Source: Fragum whitleyi (Eukaryota > Mollusca > Bivalvia > Cardiida > Cardiidae). From it: a DNA stretch of 64,000 bases. The DNA lies in NCBI GenBank assembly GCA_948146395.1, contig OX411556.1, positions 620,001 to 684,000 on the forward strand. Reading direction: 5' to 3'. Under the pieces are notes generated by a model. The model did not search any database and was not told where the DNA came from. It saw only the letters and a program-made list of their open reading frames with translations. Made by a program: the position numbers and the translations under genes. Below, one piece after another: positions 8,948 to 23,015 of this stretch (the first letter of the stretch is position 1; every line of letters starts with the position of its first letter).

Positions 8948-11931
8948 TCGACTGATGCGCCCATGCATTCATACCCACATCGTCCCAAACACTCGCGTTC
9001 GCTAGCTATTCATGTGCGCTTCAAATTGACACCGGTTTCGATGCCGTCTGATGCATCCGTCTGTGCGTTTATGCAGCATCCCTGACCCCTTGTTATTCGA
9101 TTTAATAGTAATTATTTAATCCTGATTTAATGTTAAATATTTTGGGTACCCATTTTTCGATCGACTGATGCGCCCATGCATTCATACCCACATCGCCCCA
9201 AACACGCGCGTTCGCTTGCTATTCATGTGCGCTTCAAATTGACACCGGTTTCGATGCCGTCTGATGCATCCGTCTGTGCGTTTATGCAGCATCCCTGACC
9301 CCTTGTTATTCGATTTAATAGTAATTATTTAATCCTGATTTAATGTTAAATATTTTGGGTACCCATTTTTCGATCGACTGATGCGCCCATGCATTCATAC
9401 CCACATCGCCCCAAACACGCGCGTTCGCTAGCTATGCATGTGCGCTTCAAATTGACACCGGTTTCGATGCCGTCTGATGCATCCGTCTGTGCGTTTATGC
9501 AGCATCCCTGACCCCTTGTTATTCGATTTAATAGTAATTATTTTAATCCTGATTTAATGTTAAATATTTTGGGTACCCATTTTTCGATCGACTGACGCGC
9601 CCATGCATTCATACCCACATCGTCCCAAACACTCGCGTTCGCTAGCTATGCATGTGCGCTTCGAATTGACACCGGTTTCGATGCCGTCTGATGCATCCGT
9701 CTGTGCGTTTATGCAGCATCCCTGACCCCTTGTTATTCGATTTAATAGTAATTATTTAATCCTGATTTAATGTTAAATATTTTGGGTACCCATTTTTCGA
9801 TCGACTGATGCGCCCATGCATTCATACCCACATCGTCCCAAACACTCGCGTTCGCTAGCTATGCATGTGCGCTTCAAATTGACACCGGTTTCGATGCCGT
9901 CTGATGCATCCGTCTGTGCGTTTATGCAGCATCCCTGACCCCTTGTTATTCGATTTAATAGTAATTATTTAATCCTGATTTAATGTTAAATATTTTGGGT
10001 ACCCATTTTTCGATCGACTGATGCGCCCATGCATTCATACCCACATCGCCCCAAACACTCGCGTTCGCTAGCTATGCATGTGCGTTTCAAATTGACACCG
10101 GTTTCGATGCCGTCTGATGCATCCGTCTGTGCGTTTATGCAGCATCCCTGACCCCTTGTTATTCGATTTAATAGTAATTATTTAATCCTGATTTACTGTT
10201 AAATATTTTGGGTACCCATTTTTCGATCGACTGATGCGCCCATGCACTCATACCCACATCGTCCCAAACACGCGCGTTCACTAGCTAAGCATGTGCGCTT
10301 CAAATTGACACCGGTTTCGATGCCGTCTGATGCATCCGTCTGTGCGTTTATGCAGCATCCCTGACCCCTTGTTATTCGATTTAATAGTAATTATTTAATC
10401 CTGATTTAATGTTAAATATTTTGGGTACCCATTTTTCGATCGACTGATGCGCCCATGCATTCATACCCACATCGTCCCAAACACTCGCGTTCGCTAGCTA
10501 TGCATGTGCGCTTCAAATTGACACCGGTTTCGATGCCGTCTGATGCATCCGTCTGTGAGTTTATGCAGCATCCCTGACCCCTTGTTATTCGATTTAATAG
10601 TAATTATTTAATCCTGATTTAATGTTAAATATTTTGGGTACCAATTTTTCGATCGACTGATGCGCCCATGCATTCATACCCACATCGCCCCAAACACGCG
10701 CGTTCGCTAGCTATGCATGTGCGCTTCAAATTGACACCGGTTTCGATGCCGTCTGATGCATCCGTCTGTGCGTTTATGCAGCATCCCTGACCCCTTGTTA
10801 TTCGATTTAATAGTAATTATTTAATCCTGATTTAATGTTAAATATTTTGGGTACCCATTTTTCGATCGACTGATGCGCCCATGCATTCATACCCACATCG
10901 CCCCAAACACGCGCGTTCACTAGCTATGCATGTGCGCTTCAAATTGACACCGGTTTCGATGCCGTCTGATGCATCCGTCTGTGCGTTTATGCAGCATCCC
11001 TGACCCCTTGTTATTCGATTTAATAGTAATTATTTTAATCCTGATTTAATGTTAAATATTTTGGGTACCCATTTTTCGATCGACTGATGCGCCCATGCAT
11101 TCATACCCACATCGTCCCAAACACTCGCGTTCGCTAGCTATGCATGTGCGCTTCAAATTGACACCGGTTTCGATGCCGTCTGATGCATCCGTCTGTGCGT
11201 TTATGCAGCATCCCTGACCCCTTGTTATTCGATTTAATAGTAATTATTTAATCCTGATTTAATGTTAAATATTTTGGGTACCCATTTTTCGATCGACTGA
11301 TGCGCCCATGCATTCATACCCATATCGTCCCAAACAGTCGCGTTCGCTAGCTATGCATGTGCGCTTCAAATTGACACCGGTTTCGATGTCGTCTGATGCA
11401 TCCGTCTGTGCGTTTATGCAGCATCCCTGACCCCTTGTTATTCGATTTAATAGTAATTATTTAATCCTGATTTAATGTTAAATATTTTGGGTACCCATTT
11501 TTCGATCGACTGATGCGCCCATGCATTCATACCCACATCGCCCCAAACACGCGCGTTCGCTAGCTATGCATGTGCGCTTCAAATTCACACCGGTTTCGAT
11601 GCCGTCTGATGCATCCGTCTGTGCGTTTATGCAGCATCCCTGACCCCTTGTTATTCGATTTAATAGTAATTATTTAATCCTGATTTAATGTTAAATATTT
11701 TGGGTACCCATTTTTCGATCGACTGATGCGCCCATGCATTCATACCCACATCGCCCCAAACACGCGCGTTCGCTAGCTATGCATGTGCGCTTCAAATTGA
11801 CACCGGTTTCGATGCCGTCTGATGCATCCGTCTGTGCGTTTATGCAGCATCCCTGACCCCTTGTTATTCGATTTAATAGTAATTATTTAATCCTGATTTA
11901 ATGTTAAATATTTTGGGTACCCATTTTTCGA

Positions 11932-12145
11932 TCGACTGATGCGACCATGCATTCATACCCACATCGTCCCAAACACTCGCGTTCGCTAGCTATGCATGTG
12001 CGCTTCAAATTGACACCGGTTTCGATGCCGTCTGATGCATCCGTCTGTGCGTTTATGCAGCATCCCTGACCCCTTGTTATTCGATTTAATAGTAATTATT
12101 TTAATCCTGATTTAATGTTAAATATTTTGGGTACCCATTTTTCGA
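11932..12145 (+). repeat. Representative 214-bp monomer with extra T
   Basis: This monomer carries TTTT instead of TTT at phases 168-170 (bases 12099-12102), making it 214 bp. I located 17 such copies, with T runs near 7197, 9541, 11033, 12099, 12952, 13805, 14231, 14658, 15511, 16151, 16578, 17218, 17858, 19989, 20416, 20843 and 39796. All but one lie between 7.2 and 20.9 kb, which marks a local subfamily. The insertion sits inside the AT-rich subrepeats and lengthens the spacing between ATTTAAT boxes. Confidence 0.9.
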
Positions 12146-13851
12146 TCGACTGATGCGCCCATGCATTCATACCCACATCGTCCCAAACACTCGCGTTCGG
12201 TAGCTATGCATGTGCGCTTCAAATTGACACCGGTTTCGATGCCGTCTGATGCATCCGTCTGTGCGTTTATGCAGCATCCCTGACCCCTTGTTATTCGATT
12301 TAATAGTAATTATTTAATCCTGATTTAATGTTAAATATTTTGGGTACCCATTTTTCGATCGACTGACGCGCCCATGCATTCATACCCACATCGTCCCAAA
12401 CACTCGCGTTCGCTAGCTATGCATGTGCGCTTCGAATTGACACCGGTTTCGATGCCGTCTGATGCATCCGTCTGTGCGTTTATGCAGCATCCCTGACCCC
12501 TTGTTTTTCGATTTAATAGTAATTATTTAATCCTGATTTAATGTTAAATATTTTGGGTACCCATTTTTCGATCGACTGATGCGCCCATGCATTCATACCC
12601 ACATCGCCCCAAACACGCACGTTCGCTAGCTATGCATGTGCGCTTCAAATTGACACCGGTTTCGATGCCGTCTGATGCATCCGTCTGTGCGTTTATGCAG
12701 CATCCCTGACCCCTTGTTATTCGATTTAATAGTAATTATTTAATCCTGATTTAATGTTAAATATTTTGGGTACCCATTTGTCGATCGACTGATGCGCCCA
12801 TGCATTCATACCCACATCGCCCCAACCACGCGCGTTCGCTAGCTATGCATGTGCGCTTCAAATTGACACCGGTTTCGATGCCGTCTGATGCATCCGTCTG
12901 TGCGTTTATGCAGCATCCCTGACCCCTTGTTATTCGATTTAATAGTAATTATTTTAATCCTGATTTAATGTTAAATATTTTGGGTACCCATTTTTCGATC
13001 GACTGATGCGCCCATGCATTCATACCCACATCGTCCCAAACACTCGCGTTCGCTAGCTATGCATGTGCGCTTCAAATTGACACCGGTTTCGATGCCGTCT
13101 GATGCATCCGTCTGTGCGTTTATGCAGCATCCCTGACCCCTTGTTATTCGATTTAATAGTAATTATTTAATCCTGATTTAATGTTAAATATTTTGGGTAC
13201 CCATTTTTCGATCGACTGATGCGCCCATGCATTCATACCCACATCGTCCCAAACACGCGCGTTCGCTAGCTATGCATGTGCGCTTCAAATTGACACCGGT
13301 TTCGATGCCGTCTGATGCATCCGTCTGTGCGTTTATGCAGCATCCCTGACCCCTTGTTATTCGATTTAATAGTAATTATTTAATCCTGATTTAATGTTAA
13401 ATATTTTGGGTACCCATTTTTCGATCGACTGATGCGCCCATGCATTCATACCCACATCGCCCCAAACACGCGCGTTCGCTAGCTATGCATGTGCGCTTCA
13501 AATTCACACCGGTTTCGATGCCGTCTGATGCATCCGTCTGTGCGTTTATGCAGCATCCCTGACCCCTTGTTATTCGATTTAATAGTAATTATTCAATCCT
13601 GATTTAATGTTAAATATTTTGGGTACCCATTTGTCGATCGACTGATGCGCCCATTCATTCATACCCACATCGCCCCAAACACGCGCGTTCGCTAGCTATG
13701 CATGTGCACTTCAAATTGACACCGGTTTTGATGCCGTCTGATGCATCCGTCTGTGCGTTTATGCAGCATCCCTGACCCCTTGTTATTCGATTTAATAGTA
13801 ATTATTTTAATCCTGATTTAATGTTAAATATTTTGGGTACCCATTTTTCGA

Positions 13852-14063
13852 TCGACTGATGCGCCCATGCATTCATACCCACATCGTCCCAAATACTCGC
13901 GTTCGCTAGCTATGCATGTGCGCTTCAAATTGACACCGGTTTCGATACCGTCTGATGCATCCGTCTGTGCGTTTATGCAGCATCCCTGACCCCTTGTTAT
14001 TCGATTTAATAGTAACTATTAATCCTGATTTAATGTTAAATATTTTGGGTACCCATTTTTCGA
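13852..14063 (+). repeat. 212-bp deletion monomer
   Basis: The AT-rich part reads GTAACTATTAATCC near 14011-14026. It carries a T to C change and is one base shorter than the usual GTAATTATTTAATCC. The neighbouring starts at 13852 and 14064 confirm 212 bp. The frame change joins two reverse open stretches into a chance 62-codon frame (13906..14094, minus strand), which I do not regard as a gene. Confidence 0.85.
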
Positions 14064-14490
14064 TCGACTGATGCGCCCATGCATTCATACCCACATCGCC
14101 CCAAACACGCGCGTTCGCTAGCTATGCATGTGCGCTTCAAATTCACACCGGTTTCGATGCCGTCTGATGCATCCGTCTGTGCGTTTATGCAGCATCCCTG
14201 ACCCCTTGTTATTCGATTTAATAGTAATTATTTTAATCCTGATTTAATGTTAAATATTTTGGGTACCCATTTTTCGATCGACTGATGCGCCCATGCATTC
14301 ATACCCACATCGTCCCAAACACTCGCGTTTGCTAGCTATGCATGTGCGCTTCAAATTGACACCAGTTTCGATGCCGTCTGATGCATCCGTCTGTGCGTTT
14401 ATGCAGCATCCCTGACCCCTTGTTATTCGATTTAATAGTAATTATTTAATCCTGATTTAATGTTAAATATTTTGGGTACAAATTTTTCGA

Positions 14491-16410
14491 TCGACTGATG
14501 CGCCCATGCATTCATACCCACATCGTCCCAAACACTCGCGTTCGCTAGCTATGCGTGTGCGCTTCAAATTCACACCAGTTTCGATGCCGTCTGATGCATC
14601 CGTCTGTGCGTTTATGCAGCATCCCTGACCCCTTGTTATTCGATTTAATAGTAATTATTTTAATCCTGATTTAATGTTAAATATTTTGGGTACCCATTTT
14701 TCGATCGACTGATGCGCCCATGCATTCATACCCACATCGTCCCAAACACTCGCGTTCGCTAGCTATGCATGTGCGCTTCAAATTGACACCGGTTTCGATG
14801 CCGTCTGATGCATCCGTCTGTGCGTTTATGCAGCATCCCTGACCCCTTGTTATTCGATTTAATAGTAATTATTTAATCCTGATTTAATGTTAAATATTTT
14901 GGGTACCCATTTTTCGATCGACTGATGCGCCCATGCATTCATACCCACATCGTCCCAAACACTCGCGTTCGCTAGCTATGCATGTGCGCTTCAAATTGAC
15001 ACCGGTTTCGATGCCGTCTGATGCATCCGTCTGTGCGTTTATGCAGCATCCCTGACCCCTTGTTATTCGATTTAATAGGAATTATTTAATCCTGATTTAA
15101 TGTTAAATATTTTGGGTACCCATTTTTCGATCGACTGATGCGCCCATGCATTCATACCCACATCGCCCCAAACACGCGCGTTCGCTAGCTATGCATGTGC
15201 GCTTCAAATTGACACCGGTTTCGATGCCGTCTGATGCATCCGTCTGTGCGTTTATGCAGTATCCCTGACCCCTTGTTATTCGATTTAATAGTAATTATTT
15301 AATCCTGATTTAATGTTAAATATTTTGGGTACCCATTTTTCGATCGACTGATGCGCCCATTCATTCATACCCACATCGCCCCAAACACGCGCGTTCGCTA
15401 GCTATGCATGTGCGCTTCAAATTCACACCGGTTTCGATGCCGTCTGATGCATCCGTCTGTGCGTTTATGCAGCATCCCTGACCCCTTGTTATTCGATTTA
15501 ATAGTAATTATTTTAATCCTGATTTAATGTTAAATATTTTGGGTACCCATTTTTCGATCGACTGATGCGCCCATGCATTCATACCCACATCGTCCCAAAC
15601 ACTCGTGTTTGCTAGCTATGCATGTGCGCTTCAAATTGACACCAGTTACGATGCCGTCTGATGCATCCGTCTGTGCGTTTATGCAGCATCCCTGACCCCT
15701 TGTTATTCGATTTAATAGTAATTATTTAATCCTGATTTAATGTTAAATATTTTGGGTACCCATTTTTCGATCGACTGATGCGCCCATGCATTCATACCCA
15801 CATCGTCCCAAACACTCGCGTTCGCTAGCTATGCATGTGCGCTTCAAATTGACACCGGTTTCGATGCCGTCTGATGCATCCGTCTGTGCGTTTATGCAGC
15901 ATCCCTGACCCCTTGTTATTCGATTTAATAGTAATTATTTAATCCTGATTTAATGTTAAATATTTTGGGTACCCATTTTTTGATCGACTGATGCGCCCAT
16001 GCATTCATACCCACATCGCCCCAAACACGCGCGTTCGCTAGCTATGTATGTGCGCTTCAAATTGACACCGGCTTCGATGCCGTCTGATGCATCCGTCTGT
16101 GCGTTTATGCAGAATCCCTGACCCCTTGTTATTCGATTTAATAGTAATTATTTTAATCCTGATTTAATGTTAGATATTTTGGATACCAATTTTTCGATCG
16201 ACTGATGCGCCCATGCATTCATACCAACATCGTCCCAAACACTCGCGTTCGCTAGCTATGCATGTGCGCTTCAAATTGACACCGGTTTCGATGCCGTCTG
16301 ATGCATCCGTCTGTGCGTTTATGCAGCATCCCTGACCCCTTGTTATTCGATTTAATAGTAATTATTTAATCCTGATTTAATGTTAAATATTTTGGGTACC
16401 CATTTTTCGA
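14491..16410 (+). repeat. Nine-monomer interval between ATGCGTGTG monomers
   Basis: The monomers at 14491 and 16411 share ATGCGTGTG, AATTCACACC and an extra T. They lie 1920 bp apart, nine monomers plus three extra Ts. Similarity between the following monomers is only partial. A related long-range match joins 13425..13851 to 17265..17690, sharing ATTATTCAATCC, CCCATTTGTCG, GTGCACTTC and GTTTTGATG. The region is an eroded HOR. Confidence 0.55.
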
Positions 16411-18330
16411 TCGACTGATGCGCCCATGCATTCATACCCACATCGTCCCAAACACTCGCGTTCGCTAGCTATGCGTGTGCGCTTCAAATTCACACCGGTT
16501 TCGATGCCGTCTGATGCATCCGTCTGTGCGTTTATGCAGCATCCCTGACCCCTTGTTATTCGATTTAATAGTAATTATTTTAATCCTGATTTAATGTTAA
16601 ATATTTTGGGTACCCATTTTTCGATCGACTGATGCGCCCATGCATTCATACCCACATCGTCCCAAACACTCGCGTTCGCTAGCTATGCATGTGCGCTTCA
16701 AATTGACACCGGTTTCAATGCCGTCTGATGCATCCGTCTGTGCGTTTATGCAGCATCCCTGACCCCTTGTTATTCGATTTAATAGTAATTATTTAATCCT
16801 GATTTAATGTTAAATATTTTGGGTACGCATTTTTCGATCGACTGATGCGCCCATGCTTTCATACCCACATCGTCCCAAACACTCGCGTTCGCTAGCTATG
16901 CATGTGCGCTTCAAATTGACACCGGTTTCGATGCCGTCTGATGCATCCGTCTGTGCGTTTATGCAGCATCCCTGACCCCTTGTTATTCGATTTAATAGTA
17001 ATTATTTAATCCTGATTTAATGTTAAATATTTTGGGTACCCATTTTTCGATCGACTGATGCGCCCATGCATTCATACCCACATCGCCCAAAACACGCGCG
17101 TTCGCTAGCTATGCATGTGCGCTTCAAATTGACACCGGTTTCGATGCCGTCTGATGCATCCGTCTGTGCGTTTATGCAGCATCCCTGACCCCTTGTTATT
17201 CGATTTAATAGTAATTATTTTAATCCTGATTTAATGTTAAATATTTTGGGTACCCATTTTTCGATCGACTGATGCGCCCATGCATTCATACCCACATCGT
17301 CCCAAACACTCGCGTTCGCTAGCTATGCATGTGCGCTTCAAATTGACACCGGTTTCGATGCCGTCTGATGCATCCGTCTGTGCGTTTATGCAGCATCCCT
17401 GACCCCTTGTTATTCGATTTAATAGTAATTATTCAATCCTGATTTAATGTTAAATATTTTGGGTACCCATTTGTCGATCGACTGATGCGCCCATTCAGTC
17501 ATACCCACATCGCCCCAAACACGCGCGTTCGCTAGCTATGCATGTGCACTTCAAATTGACACCGGTTTTGATGCCGTCTGATGCATCCGTCTGTGCGTTT
17601 ATGCAGCATCCCTGACCCCTTGTTATTCGATTTAATAGTAATTATTTAATCCTGATTTAATGTTAAATATTTTGGGTACCCATTTTTCGATCGACTGATG
17701 CGCCCATGCATTCATACCCACATCGCCCCAAACACGCGCGTTCGCTAGCTATGCATGTGCGCTTCAAATTGACACCGGTTTCGATGCCGTCTTATGCATC
17801 CGTCTGTGCGTTTATGCAGCATCCCTGACCCCTTGTTATTCGATTTAATAGTAATTATTTTAATCCTGATTTAATGTTAAATATTTTGGGTACCCATTTT
17901 TCGATCGACTGATGCGCCCATGCATTCATACCCACATCGTCCCAAACACTCGCGTTCGCTAGCTATGCATGTGCGCTTCAAATTGACACCGGTTTCGATG
18001 CCGTCTGATGCATCCGTCTGTGCGTTTATGCAGCATCCCTGACCCCTTGTTATTCGATTTAATAGTAATTATTTAATCCTGATTTAATGTTAAATATTTT
18101 GGGTACCCATTTTTCGATCGACTGATGCGCCCATGCATTCATACCCACATCGTCCCAAACACTCGCGTTCGCTAGCTATGCGTGTGCGCTTCAAATTGAC
18201 ACCGGTTTCGATGCCGTCTGATGCATCCGTCTGTGCGTTTATGCAGCATCCCTGACCCCTTGTTATTCGATTTAATAGTAATTATTTAATCCTGATTTAA
18301 TGTTAAATATTTTGGGTACCCATTTTTCGA

Positions 18331-18969
18331 TCGACTGATGCGCCCATGCATTCCTACCCACATCGCCCCAAACACGCGCGTTCGCTAGCTATGCATGTGC
18401 GCTTCAAATTGACACCGGTTTCGATGCCGTCTGATGCATCCGTCTGTGCGTTTATGCAGCATCCCTGACCCCTTGTTATTCGATTTAATAGTAATTATTT
18501 AATCCTGATTTAATGTTAAATATTTTGGGTACCCATTTTTCGATCGGCTGATGCGCCCATGCATTCATACCCACATCGTCCCAAACACTCGCGTTCGCTA
18601 GCTATGCATGTGCGCTTCAAATTGACACCGGTTTCGATGCCGTCTGATGCATCCGTCTGTGCGTTTATGCAGCATCCCTGACCCCTTGTTATTCGATTTA
18701 ATAGTAATTATTTAATCCTGATTTAATGTTAAATATTTCGGGTACCCATTTTTCGATCGACTGATGCGCCCATGCATTCATACCCACATCGCCCCAAACA
18801 CGCGCGTCCGCTAGCTATGCATGTGCGCTTCAAATTGACACCGGTTTCGATGCCGTCTGATGCATCCGTCTGTGCGTTTATGCAGCATCCCTGACCCCTT
18901 GTTATTCGATTTAATAGTAATTATTTAATCCTGATTTAATGTTAAATATTTTGGGTACCCATTTTTCGA
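18331..18969 (+). repeat. Three-monomer unit, first copy of a tandem duplication
   Basis: The trio is CATTCCTACCC (type B), then CGATCGGCTG ending in AATATTTCGGG, then CGCGCGTCCGC. It repeats immediately at 18970..19608 with an exact 639-bp offset and no difference that I noticed. A second CGCGCGTCCGC monomer sits near 22420. Confidence 0.9.
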
Positions 18970-19608
18970 TCGACTGATGCGCCCATGCATTCCTACCCAC
19001 ATCGCCCCAAACACGCGCGTTCGCTAGCTATGCATGTGCGCTTCAAATTGACACCGGTTTCGATGCCGTCTGATGCATCCGTCTGTGCGTTTATGCAGCA
19101 TCCCTGACCCCTTGTTATTCGATTTAATAGTAATTATTTAATCCTGATTTAATGTTAAATATTTTGGGTACCCATTTTTCGATCGGCTGATGCGCCCATG
19201 CATTCATACCCACATCGTCCCAAACACTCGCGTTCGCTAGCTATGCATGTGCGCTTCAAATTGACACCGGTTTCGATGCCGTCTGATGCATCCGTCTGTG
19301 CGTTTATGCAGCATCCCTGACCCCTTGTTATTCGATTTAATAGTAATTATTTAATCCTGATTTAATGTTAAATATTTCGGGTACCCATTTTTCGATCGAC
19401 TGATGCGCCCATGCATTCATACCCACATCGCCCCAAACACGCGCGTCCGCTAGCTATGCATGTGCGCTTCAAATTGACACCGGTTTCGATGCCGTCTGAT
19501 GCATCCGTCTGTGCGTTTATGCAGCATCCCTGACCCCTTGTTATTCGATTTAATAGTAATTATTTAATCCTGATTTAATGTTAAATATTTTGGGTACCCA
19601 TTTTTCGA
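18970..19608 (+). repeat. Three-monomer unit, second copy of the tandem duplication
   Basis: This copy matches 18331..18969 in all three private signatures. The apparent identity over 639 bp makes this one of the youngest events in the left half of the window, or alternatively an assembly duplication that read data would resolve. Confidence 0.9.
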
Positions 19609-21954
19609 TCGACTGATGCGCCCATGCATTCATACCCACATCGTCCCAAACACTCGCGTTCGCTAGCTATGCATGTGCGCTTCAAATTGACACCGGTTTC
19701 GATGCCGTCTGATGCATCCGTCTATGCGTTTATGCAGCATCCCTGACCCCTTGTTATTCGATTTAATAGTAATTATTTAATCCTGATTTAATGTTAAATA
19801 TTTTGGGTACCCATTTTTCGATCGACTGATGCGCCCATGCATTCATACCCACATCGCCCCAAACAAGCGCGTTCGCTAGCTATGCATGTGCGCTTTAAAT
19901 TGACACCAGTTTCGATGCCGTCTGATGCATCCGTCTGTGCGTTTATGCAGCATCCCTGACCTCTTGTTATTCGATTTAATAGTAATTATTTTAATCCTGA
20001 TTTAATGTTAAATATTTTGGGTACCCATTTTTCGATCGACTGATGCGCCCATGCATTCATACCCACATCGTCCCAAACACTCGCGTTCGCTAGCTATGCA
20101 TGTGCGCTTCAAATTGACACCGGTTTCGATGTCGTCTGATGCATCCGTCTGTGCGTTTATGCAGCATCCCTGACCCCTTGTTATTCGATTTAATAGTAAT
20201 TATTTAATCCTGATTTAATGTTAAATATTTTGGGTACCCATTTTTCGATCGACTGATGCGCCCATGCATTCATACCCACATCGTCCCAAACACTCGCGTT
20301 CGCTAGCTATGCATGTGCGCTTCAAATTGACACCGGTTTCGATGCCGTCTGATGCATCCGTCTGTGCGTTTATGCAGCATCCCTGACCCCTTGTTATTCG
20401 ATTTAATAGTAATTATTTTAATCCTGATTTAATGTTAAATATTTTGGGTACCCATTTTTCGATCGACTGATGCGCCCATGCATTCCTACCCACATCGTCC
20501 CAAACACTCGCGTTCGCTAGCTATGCATGTGCGCTTCAAATTGACACCGGTTTCGATGCCGTCTGATGCATCCGTCTGTGCGTTTATGCAGCATCCCTGA
20601 CCCCTTGTTATTCGATTTAATAGTAATTATTTAATCCTGATTTAATGTTAAATATTTTGGGTACCCATTTTTCGATCGACTGATGCGCCCATGCATTCAT
20701 ACCCACATCGCCCCAAACACACGCGTTCGCTAGCTATGCATGTGCGCTTCAAATTGACACCGGTTTCGATGCCGTCTGATGCATCCGTCTGTGCGTTTAT
20801 GCAGCATCCCTGACCCCTTGTTATTCGATTTAATAGTAATTATTTTAATCCTGATTTAATGTTAAATAATTTGGGTACCCATTTTTCGATCGACTGACGC
20901 GCCCATGCATTCATACCCACATCGTCCCAAACACTCGCGTTCGCTAGCTATGCATGTGCGCTTCAAATTGACACCGGTTTCGATGCCGTCTGATGCATCC
21001 GTCTGTGCGTTTATGCAGCATCTCTGACCCCTTGTTATTCGATTTAATAGTAATTATTTAATCCTGATTTAATGTTAAATATTTTGGGTACCCATTTTTC
21101 GATCGACTGATGTGCCCATGCATTCATACCCACATCGCCCCAAACACTCGCGTTCGCTAGCTATGCATGTGCGCTTCAAATTGACACCGGTTTCGATGCC
21201 GTCTGATGCATCCGTCTGTGCGTTTATGCAGCATCCCTGACCCCTTGTTATTCGATTTAATAGTAATTATTTAATCCTGATTTAATGTTAAATATGTTGG
21301 GTACCCATTTTTCGATCGACTGATGCGCCCATGCATTCATACCCACATCGCCCCAAACACGCGCGTTCGCTAGCTATGCATGTGCGCTTCAAATTGACAC
21401 CGGTTTCGATGCCGTCTGATGCATCCGTCTGTGCGTTTATGCAGCATTTCTGACCCCTTGTTATTCGATTTAATAGTAATTATTTAATCCTGATTTAATG
21501 TTAAATATTTTGGGTACCCATTTTTCGATCGACTGATGCGCCCATGCATTCATACCCACATCGTCCCAAACATGCGCGTTCACTAGCTATGCATGTGCGC
21601 TTCAAATTGACACCGGTTTCGATGCCGTCTGATGCATCCGTCTGTGCGTTTATGCAGCATCCCTGACCCCTTGTTATTCGATTTAATAGTAATTATTTAA
21701 TCCTGATTTAATGTTAAATATTTTGGGTACCCATTTTTCGATCGACTGATGCGCCCATGCATTCATACCCACATCGCCCCAAACACTCGCGTTCGCTACC
21801 TATGCATGTGCGCTTCAAATTGACACCGGTTTCGATGCCGTCTGATGCATCCGTCTGTGCGTTTATGCAGCATCCCTGACCCCTTGTTATTCGATTTAAT
21901 AGTAATTATTTAATCCTGATTTAATGTTAAATATTTTGGGTACCCATTTTTCGA

Positions 21955-22163
21955 TCGACTGATGCGCCCATGCATTCATACCCACATCGTCCCAAACACG
22001 CGCGTTCGCTAGCTATGCATGTGCGCTTCAAATTGACACCGGTTTCGATGCCGTCTGATGCATCCGTCTGTGCGTTTATGCAGCATCCCTGACCCCTTGT
22101 TAGTCGATTTAATAGTAATTAATCCTGATTTAATGTTAAATATTTTGGGTACCCATTTTTCGA
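21955..22163 (+). repeat. 209-bp deletion monomer
   Basis: This is the shortest complete monomer found. Four bases are missing in the AT-rich subrepeats near 22116-22126, which read GTAATTAATCC. The phase markers at 21955 and 22164 confirm 209 bp. It also has TTAGTCG in place of TTATTCG at phases 146-152. The deletion removes one ATTTAAT box and produces a chance 69-codon reverse frame (22009..22218). The deletion looks like slippage between the short ATT-rich direct repeats. Confidence 0.85.
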
Positions 22164-22589
22164 TCGACTGATGCGCCCATGCATTCATACCCACATCGTC
22201 CCAAACACGCGCGTTCACTAGCTATGCATGTGCGCTTCAAATTGACACCGGTTTCGATGCCGTCTGATGCATCCGTCTGTGCGTTTATGCAGCATCCCTG
22301 ACCCCTTGTTATTCGATTTAAATGTAATTATTTAATCCTGATTTAATGTTAAATATTTTGGGTACCCATTTTTCGATCGACTGATGCGCCCATGCATTCA
22401 TACCCACATCGCCCCAAACACGCGCGTCCGCTAGCTATGCATGTGCGCTTCAAATTGACACCGGTTTCGATGCCGTCTGATGCATCCGTCTGTGCGTTTA
22501 TGCAGCATCCCTGACCCCTTGTTATTCGATTTAATAGTAATTATTTAATCCTGATTTAATGTTAAATATTTTGGGTACCCATTTTTCGA

Positions 22590-23015
22590 TCGACTGATGC
22601 GCCCATGCATTCATACCCACATCGTCCCAAACACTCGCGTTTGCTAGCTTTTCATGTGCGCTTCAAATTGACACATGTTTCGATGCCGTCTGATGCATCC
22701 GTCTGTGCGTTTATGCAGCATCCCTGACCCCTTGTTATTCGATTTAATAGTAATTATTTAATCCTGATTGAATGTTAAATATTTTGGGTACCCATTTTTC
22801 GATCGACTGATGCGCCCATGCATTCATACCCACATCGTCCCAAACACTCGCGTTTGCTAGCTTTTCATGTGCGCTTCAAATTGACACATGTTTCGATGCC
22901 GTCTGATGCATCCGTCTGTGCGTTTATGCAGCATCCCTGACCCCTTGTTATTCGATTTAATAGTAATTATTTAATCCTGATTGAATGTTAAATATTTTGG
23001 GTACCCATTTTTCGA
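22590..23015 (+). repeat. Single-monomer tandem duplication (22590..22802 / 22803..23015)
   Basis: Two adjacent monomers share GTTTGCTAGC, CTTTTCATGTG, ACACATGTTTCG and CTGATTGAATG, a combination seen nowhere else in the window. They look identical at 213 bp spacing. This is the smallest-scale amplification step visible here. Confidence 0.9.

Noticed and set aside
13906..14094. 62-codon open frame on the minus strand
   Set aside because: It lies entirely within the satellite and exists only because this monomer is 212 bp, which shifts the frame past the usual stops. It has no ribosome-binding or promoter context and resembles no protein. The equivalent frame is closed in neighbouring copies.
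22009..22218. 69-codon open frame on the minus strand
   Set aside because: It is the same satellite sequence read backwards across the 209-bp monomer. The 4-bp deletion removes stops in the AT-rich part. Its similarity to the 13906..14094 frame comes from shared repeat DNA, not from selection on protein.
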